Shown here piece by piece: positions 25,454 through 34,416 of a stretch of 64,000 nt of DNA. The stretch covers positions 7,193-71,192 of the forward strand of contig CAUTQY010000008.1 in assembly GCA_963540815.1 (NCBI GenBank), given 5' to 3'. Made by a program: the position numbers and the translations under genes. The notes beneath the pieces were generated by a model. That model had not been told where the DNA came from, made no database searches, and saw nothing but the letters and a program-made list of their open reading frames with translations. The DNA is from Scybalousia_A sp963540815 (lineage in GTDB: Bacteria > Bacteroidota > Bacteroidia > Bacteroidales > P3). Position 1 is the first letter of the stretch. Every line of letters begins with the position of its first letter.

Positions 25454-27181
25454 TTATTCTGTCAATGATAAATAATCTTCCAAATCCTTTGGCTCAAAAT
25501 TTCGTATAAACGTTGCTCTTTCGGATACTTTCTCTTGTGCCATCTTGGTCATCAAACGAGCCGAAGCCAAAAATTGTTCATCAATATCGGCATCCAAAAT
25601 AAGCAAATGTGCCATGATTATATAACCTGCAATTTCTACCAAGCGTCTAGAATTAAATTCATACGCCTCACTTGAAGTTCCAAAACTATTTACCTTTTCT
25701 ACGCATTTTTCAAAATCTTCTCTTAGAGGTAACAAGATATTTCTTAACTCTTGCAAGTTTTCTTTGTTTGCTCCGATTAACTCTCTCTGTTCGTATTCTT
25801 TTATTCTATTAAGATACCCGCCGGAAACGACATTACGTATTGCGGCAACAACTTGAAGTTGAGAAGTACCTTCGTAAATAGTAAGTATTCTAGCGTCTCT
25901 GTACATACGCTCACAAGGATAATCTTTCATAAACCCGCTACCTCCGTATACTTGTATACAATCGTAGGTATTTTGGTTGGCATATTCCGAAGAGAATAAT
26001 TTTAACAAAGGAGTGAACATATCAGCCAAACGCGTGTATGTTTTCAAGGTTTGTCTCTCTTCATTTTCAAGTTTTCTTTCTTTTGATATAGCCTCATAAA
26101 TTTTGTACATATCAACACAACGTGCCGTTTCATACAACAAGGCACGAGTAGCGTCCGTTTTAGCCCTCATTTTTGCCAGCATCTCTCTAACTTGCTGAAA
26201 TTTTATAATAGATTTGCCAAACTGCTCTCTCTCATTGGCATACTGTAAAGCCTCTCTGTAAGCAGCCTCACTCAAACCCACACTCTGCGCACCTACTCCA
26301 AGACGTGCTCCATTCATAAGAGACATAACGTATTTGATAAGTCCGAGTTTTCTTTCACCCACCAATTGTGCCGGAGCGTTATTAAAAACTAACTCTCCCG
26401 TTGGCGAGCCGTGAATACCAAGTTTGTTTTCCGTTCTTCTTATTGTTACCCCTCCGTCTCTTCTATCATAGACAAAGTAAGAAAGCCCCCTTCCGTCCGT
26501 TGTACCTTCTTCGGAACGAGCAAGTACAAGCTTTATATCCGCATCACCGTTGGTAATAAAACGTTTTACCCCATTTAATCTCCAACAATTATTTTTTTCG
26601 TCAAAAGTAGCCTTCAAACGAACACTTTGCAAATCGGAGCCTGCGTCCGGTTCCGTCAAATCCATAGAGCAGGTATATCCCTGATTTATCATAGGGAGAT
26701 ATTTATTTTTTATTTCCTCATTAGCAAATTCGTATATTGTTTCGGCACAATCCTGCAATCCCCAAATGTTTGCAAAACCGCAATCTCCGCGAGAAACTAT
26801 TTCTGCCGCCATTACGTATGGCACATAAGAAAAATTCAATCCTCCGTATTGTCTTGGCAAAGACAAGCCATAAACTCCTGCCTCCGTTAAAACCTTGTGG
26901 TTTTCTTTTGTTCCATCGGCATATATTATTGCATTATCTCCTATTCTCACACCTTGATTATCTACATCCTCGGCATTATTGGCAAGTACTTCTCCCGTTA
27001 TTTCTCCAATAAGCGAAAGCACTCTTTTATAGGAATCCATAGTATCTTCAAAATCCTTCGGAGCATAATCGTATTTGCCATAGTCCGCATAGTCTCTCTC
27101 CTTTAATCTTATGATTTGTTTCATCATAGGATTATTTAATTGAAACTGCAAACCCTTATTATCTTCAAAAAAATTAGCCAT
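25454..27181 (-). CDS. Acyl-CoA dehydrogenase
   Basis: A 575-residue FAD-dependent acyl-CoA dehydrogenase that passes electrons to the EtfAB encoded just upstream. FAD and substrate motifs are present: CSMDLTEPDAGSDLQSVRLKA (about 170-190), RFITNGDADIKLVLARSE, and the C-terminal helix pair with YANEREQFGKSIIKFQQVREML, QVYGGSGFMKDYPCERMYRDARI, and IYEGTSQLQ holding the catalytic Glu near residue 435. The extra C-terminal 120 residues make it longer than classical 380-residue enzymes, matching the group with an additional helical tail. Likely substrates are short-chain acyl-CoA, but chain length is not determinable. It is 31 bp after etfA. Confidence 0.92.
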   Translation of the reverse strand: MANFFEDNKGLQFQLNNPMMKQIIRLKERDYADYGKYDYAPKDFEDTMDSYKRVLSLIGEITGEVLANNAEDVDNQGVRIGDNAIIYADGTKENHKVLTEAGVYGLSLPRQYGGLNFSYVPYVMAAEIVSRGDCGFANIWGLQDCAETIYEFANEEIKNKYLPMINQGYTCSMDLTEPDAGSDLQSVRLKATFDEKNNCWRLNGVKRFITNGDADIKLVLARSEEGTTDGRGLSYFVYDRRDGGVTIRRTENKLGIHGSPTGELVFNNAPAQLVGERKLGLIKYVMSLMNGARLGVGAQSVGLSEAAYREALQYANEREQFGKSIIKFQQVREMLAKMRAKTDATRALLYETARCVDMYKIYEAISKERKLENEERQTLKTYTRLADMFTPLLKLFSSEYANQNTYDCIQVYGGSGFMKDYPCERMYRDARILTIYEGTSQLQVVAAIRNVVSGGYLNRIKEYEQRELIGANKENLQELRNILLPLREDFEKCVEKVNSFGTSSEAYEFNSRRLVEIAGYIIMAHLLILDADIDEQFLASARLMTKMAQEKVSERATFIRNFEPKDLEDYLSLTE

Positions 27182-27212
27182 TATGTTTTATAATTTATAT
27201 TCCTAAAAAAAA

Positions 27213-28238
27213 TTATTTACTATTTTTCTTATAATACCGTATAAGTTTAGGTATTATTTCAAAGGCATCTCCTATTATGGTATAATCGGCAATGGAGTTC
27301 AGAGGTGCATTAGGGTCGGTATTAATGTTAATAATTTTTGAACTTTCCTGCATACCTGCTCTGTGCTGAACAGCTCCCGAGACTCCGCAACCTATATAAA
27401 GTTTTGGTCTTACCGTAACTCCGGTCTGTCCCACTTGTCTCTCGTGTTCCGTAAGTCCGGCATCCACCGCCGCTCTTGTTGCTCCAATCTCTCCGCCAAG
27501 GGTTTCCGCCAATTCATGCAAAAGTTTGAAACCTTCCGGTTTGGAAGCCATTCCATAACCTCCGCAAACAATAATCTGAGCACCCTTTATATTTATCTTT
27601 TGTTGTTCTATATGCCTTTCCAAAATTTCCATACAAAAATCGGAATCCTCAACATACTTATTAACATCAAGTTTATTTACTTCTCCACTATGATTTTCGT
27701 TATGGATTTCTTTTTTCATAACCCCCTCTCTTACCGTTGCCATTTGAGGACGCGTATGAGGATTGACAATAGTTGCTATGATATTACCACCGAAAGCAGG
27801 ACGTATCTGATAAAGAAGATTATCTATTGTTTTGCCGGACTTTTTATCTTCATATTCTCCTATTTCCAAAGAGGTACAGTCTGCAGTCAAACCGCAACGA
27901 AGGAATGAAGCTACCCTAGGAGCCAAATCTCTTCCTACGCTTGTAGCACCGAATAGGGCTATTTGAGGTTGTTTTTCTTTTATAAGTTTGGTAACAATGG
28001 AAAAGTGTGGCAAAGTTTGATAAGGAAACAAACGTTTATCCTCGGCATAATTTACTATATCCACTCCGTAAGGATAAAGACTTTCTTCCAAATTTGCTAC
28101 GTTGTTTCCGGCAACAATAACCTCCAATTTAACTTTCAACTCATCTGCAAGTTTTCTCGCCTTACTTATAAGCTCCAAACTAACATCCGCAATATGATTT
28201 TCCTCAGTTATTTCACAATAAACAAAAACATTATTCAT
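27213..28238 (-). CDS. etfA: Electron transfer flavoprotein alpha subunit
   Basis: A 341-residue protein. An N-terminal nucleotide-binding-like half (VFVYCEITEENHIADVSLELI, FGATSVGRDLAPRVASFL) is followed by the FAD-binding C-terminal domain with GGYGMASKPEGFKLLHELAETLGGEIGATRAAVDAG, GQTGVTVRPKLYIGCGVSGAVQH and INTDPNAPLNSIADYTIIGD. It forms a heterodimer with EtfB and accepts electrons from the acyl-CoA dehydrogenase. It is 4 bp downstream of etfB. Whether this Etf bifurcates electrons cannot be decided here. Confidence 0.95.
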   Translation of the reverse strand: MNNVFVYCEITEENHIADVSLELISKARKLADELKVKLEVIVAGNNVANLEESLYPYGVDIVNYAEDKRLFPYQTLPHFSIVTKLIKEKQPQIALFGATSVGRDLAPRVASFLRCGLTADCTSLEIGEYEDKKSGKTIDNLLYQIRPAFGGNIIATIVNPHTRPQMATVREGVMKKEIHNENHSGEVNKLDVNKYVEDSDFCMEILERHIEQQKINIKGAQIIVCGGYGMASKPEGFKLLHELAETLGGEIGATRAAVDAGLTEHERQVGQTGVTVRPKLYIGCGVSGAVQHRAGMQESSKIININTDPNAPLNSIADYTIIGDAFEIIPKLIRYYKKNSK

Positions 28239-28242
28239 ATCC

Positions 28243-29112
28243 TTATCCTATTATATGTGTATCTATTAAATTCTTTATTAAGTTGTCCAAATTTTCCTCA
28301 GTAGGTTCCATTTGTATGTTTTCTTTCTGAGAAAGGACAACATTGTCTATTTTTTTTACTTTTGTTGGCGAGCCATTCAAACCTATTCTATTCTCTTCTG
28401 CCAGAATATCTGTCGCATTCCATTCCTCTATTTTCAAATAAGGAAATTTTTCCCATACCGAGATATCAAAATTATTACTCTTTGCTTCCGAAATAGAAAA
28501 AGCGTGTTTATATTTCATCAAACGTTTTGCATTATAAAACCTACAAGGTTTTGCAGAAGAATGCACGGTAATAAGTAAAGGAAAATGTGATTTAACAACT
28601 TCAACTCCTCTTTCCAAACGGCGTTTTATTGTTATGTCTTTTTCGTTTACATCTATCAATTCTTCTGCGTATGTAATTTGCGGAATTTCCAATTTTTCCG
28701 CAGTCTGAGGTCCTACCTGAGCAGTGTCTCCGTCTATTGCTTGACGTCCTCCGAAAACCATATCGAATTTTCCGATTTTCTTTATTGCTTGGGCAATGGC
28801 ATAGGAGGTCGCTAATGTATCGGAGCCTCCGAGTTTTCTATCCGAAAGGACAACACCTTTGTCCGCGCCTCTAAACATAGAATCTCTTATTATTTCCGCC
28901 GCACGTGATGGTCCCATTGTTAGCACCGTTATCTCAGTGTCGGGAATTCTGTCTTTGACTTCAAGTGCCATCTCTAAGGCGTTCAAATCCTCCGGATTGA
29001 AAATTGCAGCAAGAGCCTGCCTATTTACAGTACCTTCCGCAGTCATGGCATCCTTGCCGACATTCCTCGTGTCCGGTACTTGTTTTGCTAAAACTACTAT
29101 CTTTAAACTCAT
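28243..29112 (-). CDS. etfB: Electron transfer flavoprotein beta subunit
   Basis: A 289-residue protein beginning LKIVVLAKQVPDTRNVG, with NPEDLNALEMALEVKDR, VLTMGPSRAAEIIRDSMFRGADKGVVLSD, and FGGRQAIDGDTAQVGPQTAEKL, the normal order of EtfB. It is the first gene of an etfB-etfA-acyl-CoA dehydrogenase operon. The promoter -7 box is at 29180-29187, and the operon diverges from the helicase gene. Confidence 0.95.
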   Translation of the reverse strand: MSLKIVVLAKQVPDTRNVGKDAMTAEGTVNRQALAAIFNPEDLNALEMALEVKDRIPDTEITVLTMGPSRAAEIIRDSMFRGADKGVVLSDRKLGGSDTLATSYAIAQAIKKIGKFDMVFGGRQAIDGDTAQVGPQTAEKLEIPQITYAEELIDVNEKDITIKRRLERGVEVVKSHFPLLITVHSSAKPCRFYNAKRLMKYKHAFSISEAKSNNFDISVWEKFPYLKIEEWNATDILAEENRIGLNGSPTKVKKIDNVVLSQKENIQMEPTEENLDNLIKNLIDTHIIG

Positions 29113-29179
29113 TATTTATTTAAATTTACATTAGTATACGTATTCCTTAATTTACGTTATACTCTAACGTATTGGTTTG

Positions 29180-29187
29180 CAAAGGTA
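29180..29187 (-). promoter_or_regulatory. -7 element of the etfBA operon
   Basis: TACCTTTG on the minus strand, 67 nt from the etfB ATG at 29112. No TTG at the canonical -33 spacing. Confidence 0.5.
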
Positions 29188-29263
29188 AGAAAAAAAAATA
29201 AAATAAGTCTTTTTTGTATGTTTTTCCATATTCGTTGCAAAACAAACTCTATAAATATTTTAC

Positions 29264-29271
29264 TACTTTTG
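29264..29271 (+). promoter_or_regulatory. -7 element of the helicase gene, start codon almost at the transcription start
   Basis: TACTTTTG; the ATG at 29276 lies only 4 nt after the box, so the mRNA would be leaderless or nearly so. Confidence 0.5.
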
Positions 29272-29275
29272 CAAT

Positions 29276-31636
29276 ATGATTTTAGAGGAATTAAACACAG
29301 AACAAAGGACAGCCGCCAGTCAAACGGAAGGTCCCATAATGATAATAGCCGGAGCAGGCAGCGGCAAAACCCGTACCCTAACCTATCGTATTGCTTACCT
29401 TATGCAACAAGGAGTATCTCCGTACAATATTATGGCACTAACTTTTACCAACAAAGCAGCCAAAGAAATGCAGGAAAGAATTGTTGCGCTTGTAGGTATA
29501 AAGGCAAAAAGTTTGTTAATGGGTACGTTTCATAGTATTTTTTCAAAAATTTTGCGTACAGACGGAGAGCGTATAGGTTATTTGCCCAACTATACCATAT
29601 ACGATGAAAGCGATAGCAAAAAACTTATCGCCGATATTATCAAAACCATGAATTTGGAAGACAAGACCTATGCAAAAGGCAGAATTTATTCTAAAATATC
29701 AAAAACCAAAAATGCCTTATTTTCCCCCGAAGTTTACGCTCAAAGACAGGATTTTATTCTTGAGGATGAAAAAAACAAGATAGGTTTGTTTTATAAAATC
29801 TATAAAACATATCAAAACAGACTACGGCAAGCCATGGCTATGGATTTTGACGATATACTCTTTAATATGAACGTATTGCTAAGAGATTGCCCGGATATAA
29901 AAGAAAAATATCAAAAACGTTTTCAATACATTTTGGTTGATGAATACCAAGATACCAATTATTCACAATATCTGATTGTTAAAAAACTTGCCGAGTATTA
30001 TAAAAATATTTGTGTTGTGGGGGATGATGCTCAAAGTATCTACTCTTTCAGAGGAGCTTCCATTAGCAACATTCTTAATTTTAATACGGATTATCCGAAT
30101 GCAAAAATCTTTAAGTTGGAGCAAAATTATCGCTCTACAAAAAATATAATACAAGCCGCTAATTCAGTAATTGCCAATAATGAACACCAAATAAAAAAAA
30201 CTATTTGGACCAATAACCCCGAAGGAGATTTTTTACACTATTGTATTCTATCAACAGACAGAGAGGAAGCTTCTTTTGTTTCAAACAAAATAAACAATCT
30301 TTTGACACACGGAGAAAAACACTCGGAAATAGCGATTCTCTACCGTACAAACTCCCAATCTCGTGCTTTCGAGGATGCTCTAAGATTAAATAATATTCCT
30401 TATATTGTTTATGGAGGTACTTCTTTCTATTCCCGCAAGGAGATAAAAGATGCCATAGCTTACATTCGTTTGGTTGTTAATAACAATGACGACGAAGCCT
30501 TTGAGCGTATAATCAACTACCCTGCAAGAAAAATAGGCGCTACTACCATTGACAGACTGAAAATAGCAAGGGAGCAAACAGGTATGTCTTTGTTTAAAAT
30601 AGCCTCTATGCTATCACACAACAACGGTCTTGGAGTAAAGAAACAAACTGCCCTTACCGTAAATAATTTTTGTACGATGATAAAAAGTTTTACTCTTAGA
30701 GTGAAAACGGAAAACGCTTATACTCTCGGCGAAGAAATTATAACGCGTTCGGGTATAAGAACGGAGCTATCCATGCTAAAAGAAGAGGAAGACAAAAACA
30801 GATTGGAAAATTTGGATGAGTTTCTTGCCGGCATACGGTCTTTCACGGAAAGCAATCAAGAAGACCTTATTGACGCTTTGACCGGCGAGACCATAGATAT
30901 AAAAAACAAAACTTTGGACGTTTTTTTGCAACAAATATCCCTTATGAGTTCAACGGATATGGAAGAAGACCAAGAAAATCGCCAAGTAAAACTAATGACA
31001 ATACATTCCGCCAAAGGTTTGGAGTTTGATAATGTTTTTGTAGTTGGCATGGAGGAAAATCTATTCCCTTCCAATATGTCCGTAGCACAAAGAGATGATA
31101 TGGAAGAAGAAAGACGCTTGTTTTATGTGGCACTTACCCGCGCAAGAAAAAACTTATGCCTTACCTCTGCCAATATAAGATACAGATTTGGAAATGCCGA
31201 CCCGTGTAGAGAAACATCGCGTTTTATAGACGAAATAGACAACAAGTATATCGTATACGAAAACGAAGAAAAAACGAGTCCTTTTCCTAAACTGCGCGGC
31301 AATACGGGAAAAAAAGTTATATCATTAAGAAACAATGCTTTAACTCAAAGAAAAATAAAACCCATACTTTCTCTTAATGACAGCAAATCAAAGTCGGAAA
31401 ATAAAATATCCTTAAACTTATCAAAAAAAGGAACTTCAAAAACAGATAATTCATGGCAACTTGCCGATATTGAACAGATTCAACCCGGCGTAGAGGTTTT
31501 ACACTCTGTCTTTGGAATCGGAAAAGTAATTTCCGTAGAAATAATACAAAAAGACAAAAGAGCAAAAGTAGATTTTGAAAAAGCAGGTTTAAAAATTCTG
31601 ATACTGAAATTTGCCAAACTAAAAATCAAAGATTAA
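29276..31636 (+). CDS. UvrD/PcrA-type DNA helicase
   Basis: A 786-residue superfamily 1A helicase. Q-motif and Walker A are at the N-terminus (LNTEQRTAASQTEGP, AGAGSGKTRTLTYRI; GAGSGKT at residues 26-32). Further motifs: ALTFTNKAAKEMQERI, Walker B VDEYQDTNYSQYLI, GDDAQSIYSFRGA, LEQNYRST, VKLMTIHSAKGLEFDNVFVVGMEE and RRLFYVALTRARKNL. The last 50 residues (GVEVLHSVFGIGKVISVE...KILILKFAKLKI) are the Tudor-like PcrA/UvrD C-terminal domain that contacts RNA polymerase. It acts in repair and clearing of stalled complexes. The length fits PcrA/UvrD rather than Rep. Confidence 0.93.
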   Translation: MILEELNTEQRTAASQTEGPIMIIAGAGSGKTRTLTYRIAYLMQQGVSPYNIMALTFTNKAAKEMQERIVALVGIKAKSLLMGTFHSIFSKILRTDGERIGYLPNYTIYDESDSKKLIADIIKTMNLEDKTYAKGRIYSKISKTKNALFSPEVYAQRQDFILEDEKNKIGLFYKIYKTYQNRLRQAMAMDFDDILFNMNVLLRDCPDIKEKYQKRFQYILVDEYQDTNYSQYLIVKKLAEYYKNICVVGDDAQSIYSFRGASISNILNFNTDYPNAKIFKLEQNYRSTKNIIQAANSVIANNEHQIKKTIWTNNPEGDFLHYCILSTDREEASFVSNKINNLLTHGEKHSEIAILYRTNSQSRAFEDALRLNNIPYIVYGGTSFYSRKEIKDAIAYIRLVVNNNDDEAFERIINYPARKIGATTIDRLKIAREQTGMSLFKIASMLSHNNGLGVKKQTALTVNNFCTMIKSFTLRVKTENAYTLGEEIITRSGIRTELSMLKEEEDKNRLENLDEFLAGIRSFTESNQEDLIDALTGETIDIKNKTLDVFLQQISLMSSTDMEEDQENRQVKLMTIHSAKGLEFDNVFVVGMEENLFPSNMSVAQRDDMEEERRLFYVALTRARKNLCLTSANIRYRFGNADPCRETSRFIDEIDNKYIVYENEEKTSPFPKLRGNTGKKVISLRNNALTQRKIKPILSLNDSKSKSENKISLNLSKKGTSKTDNSWQLADIEQIQPGVEVLHSVFGIGKVISVEIIQKDKRAKVDFEKAGLKILILKFAKLKIKD

Positions 31637-31668
31637 ATACTTATATTAAAGCAACACATAAAACAAAT

Positions 31669-31911
31669 CGTCATTACGCGCGAAAAGCAAAGCAATCCGG
31701 AAAAAAACAAAGAGCAGTAGATTGCCACGCTTACACTCGCAATGACGGCTTGGTTGACTAACAAAGAACAAAAAGTAACGTCATTGTAAGGCTTTGTAAA
31801 AAATAGCTGTAGCCCATACCTTATTATTAACGTCTTTTGCGTCTGTCATTGCGAGCGAAAAGCAAAGCAATCCGCAAGAATCGCGTCATTGCGAACGCAT
31901 TAAAGCAGTCC
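31669..31911. repeat. Cluster of four REP-like units
   Basis: Units of about 27-32 bp built on TCATTGCGAGCG...AAAGCAATCC: 31669-31700 and 31845-31874 forward, 31721-31747 inverted, 31885-31911 forward and diverged. The same unit recurs near 36.7-36.84, 50.1-50.58 and 61.2-61.63 kb. Similar TCATTGCGAG...GCAATCC sequences are known dispersed palindromic repeats in many bacterial genomes. Confidence 0.75.
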
Positions 31912-31917
31912 ATTTCT

Positions 31918-32080
31918 TATTATAATTCTGCCAAAGGGCTTTTGGTTTCTGCCAAAGGCCGTTTCAATGATGAAAAAACATAGTTTTTCCGGCAAAAAAA
32001 CATAGTTTTTTGTGTCAAAAAACTATGTTTTTTTGGTAACGAATCGCCGTTTGGCAGAAACAAAACAAAGAAAGGCAAAA
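31918..32080 (+). repeat. Composite palindromic repeat, core copy A
   Basis: A 163-bp unit starting TATTATAATTCTGCC. It contains outer arms GTTTCTGCCAAA and TTTGGCAGAAAC and an inner hairpin with 19-bp perfect arms (31994-32012 and 32016-32034) and loop TGT. By eye it differs from copy C at 4 of 163 positions and from copy B at 6, with no length change. It is flanked by REP-like units in opposite orientation (31885-31911 and 32173-32203). Confidence 0.85.
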
Positions 32081-32237
32081 ATTTTATAAGGTATGGCAAT
32101 ATAAATTGGTCGGGATTGCTTCGCAATAAAGTCGCCCAAAATGACGGACACGGACGACATTTAATAATGTATGGATTGCTGCGATTTACGGCTTGCAATG
32201 ACGAAAAAGGAGTGACGCTTTTAGCGGGTTTGTATAA

Positions 32238-32700
32238 TTATTTGCTTTTTATTCCTTGATTAACTTTTTGGGTAATTTCGTTTGTTCTAATGTAATAAAC
32301 TCCTTATGTAAAGTCATTTGTTATATTTAACAGTTCTATTTTGTTTGTTGCGTTACTGTTGTTTATTGTCAAAACAACAGGGTCGGTGACAGAAGTGGCA
32401 ACCACTATTTCCGTATCATCCAAATACGTCCTTTGCATTAAAGTACAATATATCTTATCCAAAGCCTAAGTAGTAAAATTATTATATAAATGCAAAACTC
32501 TTAGTTGTATTAAACCGCTAACAACTTTTACTCCTGTGTTTGCGGCACTTGCCTTTAAATTAAGTTTAATTTTATACGCTTGTTTAGCGGTAAGAGTTCC
32601 GCACTTGTTCACATTAACACTTTGTGTAAAGCGGTTCGTCCTCAAGATTGTAGCAAAAAAATAGTGCTACCACAAAGATTTAATTTAATTTTTACGATAA
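32238..32700 (-). pseudogene. Relic of a leucine-rich T9SS cargo gene, paralogue of the locus at 60162
   Basis: Translating the minus strand gives, with several stops and shifts, a degraded copy of the protein encoded at 60162-61093. The signal peptide remnant (IFVVALFF, then ATILRTNRFTQSVNVNK) matches IFVAISF-ATILSANLFAQTVNMNK. Next, NTGVKVVSG matches ENTEIKIVSG. After a deletion of the repeat region, LYNNFTT-stop-ALDKIYC and ATSVTDPVVLTINNSNATNK match FNNNFTTQALNEIYC and TTYATDPIILATNKSNATGK. The sorting-domain end GVYYIRTNEITQKVNQG matches GVYYLRINEITKKLIKE. It carries at least two in-frame stops and one frameshift, so it is not expressed as a full protein. Confidence 0.8.
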
Positions 32701-32900
32701 CCGGAATTTTTTTTTAAATAATACTTGCAAAAGTAATAATATCTACACATAGAGAATGGAGATTAATAAAAAATGAAAAAATATTTTTTGTAATAGTATA
32801 AATATTAGAATACCATATATTTAAAGGGTAAGCAGAGAGAATAGTTTTATTGTATTTAACTTTGTTAATGGGCAGATTTTTTTTACGAAAAATAAGTTTT

Positions 32901-32931
32901 TTTGCCGTACAAATAATTATTTGTAAATTTG
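32901..32931 (+). promoter_or_regulatory. Consensus promoter of the tig-ychF-aroB operon
   Basis: TTTG (32901-32904), exact 19-nt spacer, TAAATTTG (32924-32931): the best consensus match in the window, 84 nt before the tig ATG. Confidence 0.8.
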
Positions 32932-33015
32932 CGATTTCTTTTATGAGAATAAGTATTTGATTTTACTCTGCCGTTAAAGGTCGAGATTTTTTAACAGATA
33001 AATATTTAAGATAAC

Positions 33016-34404
33016 ATGAACGTAAGTCAAGAAAAAACAGGAGATTTAACTTTTTCTTTAAAAATAGAATTGGAAGAAAAAGATTATCGTGAGATAGTGG
33101 ATAAACAACTTAGAGACCAAAGAAAAAAAGTAAATATGCCCGGTTTTCGTCCCGGTCAGGTGCCAATGTCAATGGTAAAAAAGATGTATGAAACTCCTGT
33201 GAAAGCACAAGAAATTGAGCGTTTAATGTCCGATAACCTTTATAAGTATATTACCGATAACAAAATAAAAATTTTAGGTTCACCTTTGGCAAATAATGAA
33301 AAAACACCTAAAATAAACTGGGAAAAGGATACGACTTTTGTTTTTTATTTTGACCTTGCCACTCAACCGGAGTTTTCCATAGACCTTGCCAAAGAAAAAA
33401 CCACTCTTTACGAAATAGAACCTACGGAGGAGACTTTGGAAAAATTCGTTGATGATATTCGTATGCGTTACGGAAAATTGGAAAACCCGGAGACAATATC
33501 GGAAAAAGACATGCTTTATGGACATTTGGAGGAGATCGACTCTGAAGGAGAAAAGAAAGAAGGCCGAGCGGATACCAACGCGACAATATTTGTGGAACGC
33601 ATTGCTTTGAAAACCATCAAAGATAAGTTTATCGGCAAGAAAAAAGGCTCAAAAATAACATTCAAACCTCACAAGGCTTTTAAGGATATTAATCATTTGG
33701 CTACCGTTTTACATAAGACGGCAGAAGAATGTAAAGATTTTAGTGCCGAATGTACTTTTACGGTTGAAAATATTCAAAGAATGAATATGGCCGAAATGAA
33801 TGAAGAGTTTTTTAAACGTGTCTACAAAGACAAAAATATAAAAACGGAGGAGGAATTTAAACAAGTTGCAAAGGATGACCTCTGTAAAACATACGACCAA
33901 CAGGCAGATAACTATTTTTTCAACAAGGCAAGCGAACAAATAGTAAAGGAGACAAAGATGGATTTGCCTATGGAATTTCTTAAACGTTGGCTTGTGGAGA
34001 CTTCTGAGGGAAAAATTACGGCGGAAGATATGGAAAAAAATACCGACAAATACTTGGACGGTATCAAATGGCAACTGATAGAAGGCAAGTTGATAGAGGA
34101 TAACAAAATAGAAATAAAGAACGAAGATATAATCAACTATTACAAGACCGAGCTTTTACCTAATTATTTTCCTGCAATGCCAAATCAAAGCGAAGAGGAG
34201 CAAAATGAGTTTGAACAACGCATGGATAAGATAGCAAAAGATATGTTAAGGGAGACGGAACAAACTCGTCAGGTTCATAACTTTTTGCTGGACAGAAAAA
34301 TGACACAACTTTTCAAAGATAAAACTTCCGTTAGTAAAAAGAAAGTAAGCATGGAGGATTTTATTAAAGAAGTCAATAAAAACAATGCTCCCGAGCAGAA
34401 ATAA
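33016..34404 (+). CDS. tig: Trigger factor, ribosome-bound chaperone
   Basis: A 462-residue trigger factor. The ribosome-binding N-terminal domain is clear: MNVSQEKTGDLTFSLKIEL and the signature MPGFRPGQVPMSMVKKMY at about residues 40-57. The middle region replaces the FKBP-type prolyl isomerase domain, with weak resemblance (DMLYGHLEEID, KKKGSKITFKPHKAF), and the C-terminal helical arms include MNEEFFKRVYKD and PMEFLKRWLVETSEGKI. This diverged form is usual in Bacteroidetes. It is first in an operon with ychF (12-bp gap) and aroB (6-bp gap). Confidence 0.93.
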   Translation: MNVSQEKTGDLTFSLKIELEEKDYREIVDKQLRDQRKKVNMPGFRPGQVPMSMVKKMYETPVKAQEIERLMSDNLYKYITDNKIKILGSPLANNEKTPKINWEKDTTFVFYFDLATQPEFSIDLAKEKTTLYEIEPTEETLEKFVDDIRMRYGKLENPETISEKDMLYGHLEEIDSEGEKKEGRADTNATIFVERIALKTIKDKFIGKKKGSKITFKPHKAFKDINHLATVLHKTAEECKDFSAECTFTVENIQRMNMAEMNEEFFKRVYKDKNIKTEEEFKQVAKDDLCKTYDQQADNYFFNKASEQIVKETKMDLPMEFLKRWLVETSEGKITAEDMEKNTDKYLDGIKWQLIEGKLIEDNKIEIKNEDIINYYKTELLPNYFPAMPNQSEEEQNEFEQRMDKIAKDMLRETEQTRQVHNFLLDRKMTQLFKDKTSVSKKKVSMEDFIKEVNKNNAPEQK

Positions 34405-34416
34405 CACAATACGCGT

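Larger units (their letters stand above)
31637..33015. other. 1.4-kb gene-free island: REP cluster, composite repeat copy A, cargo-gene relic, tig promoter
   Basis: The stretch holds, in order, REP-like units (31669-31911), the 163-bp repeat core A (31918-32080), more REP-like sequence (to 32203), a decayed T9SS cargo gene on the minus strand (32238-32700) and the tig promoter (32901-32931). ORFs across it are shadows of repeats. It is the largest non-coding interval in the window. Confidence 0.8.

Noticed and set aside
31669..31911. CRISPR array suspected from repeated short units
   Set aside because: Units occur in both orientations, spacing is irregular, units are diverged, and no cas genes are present.
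31920..32198. Minus-strand 92-codon ORF across repeat copy A (and similar ORFs at 50151-50426, 61123-61356, 61388-61588)
   Set aside because: The codons are translations of the repeat core and REP units; each copy gives a different or broken frame.
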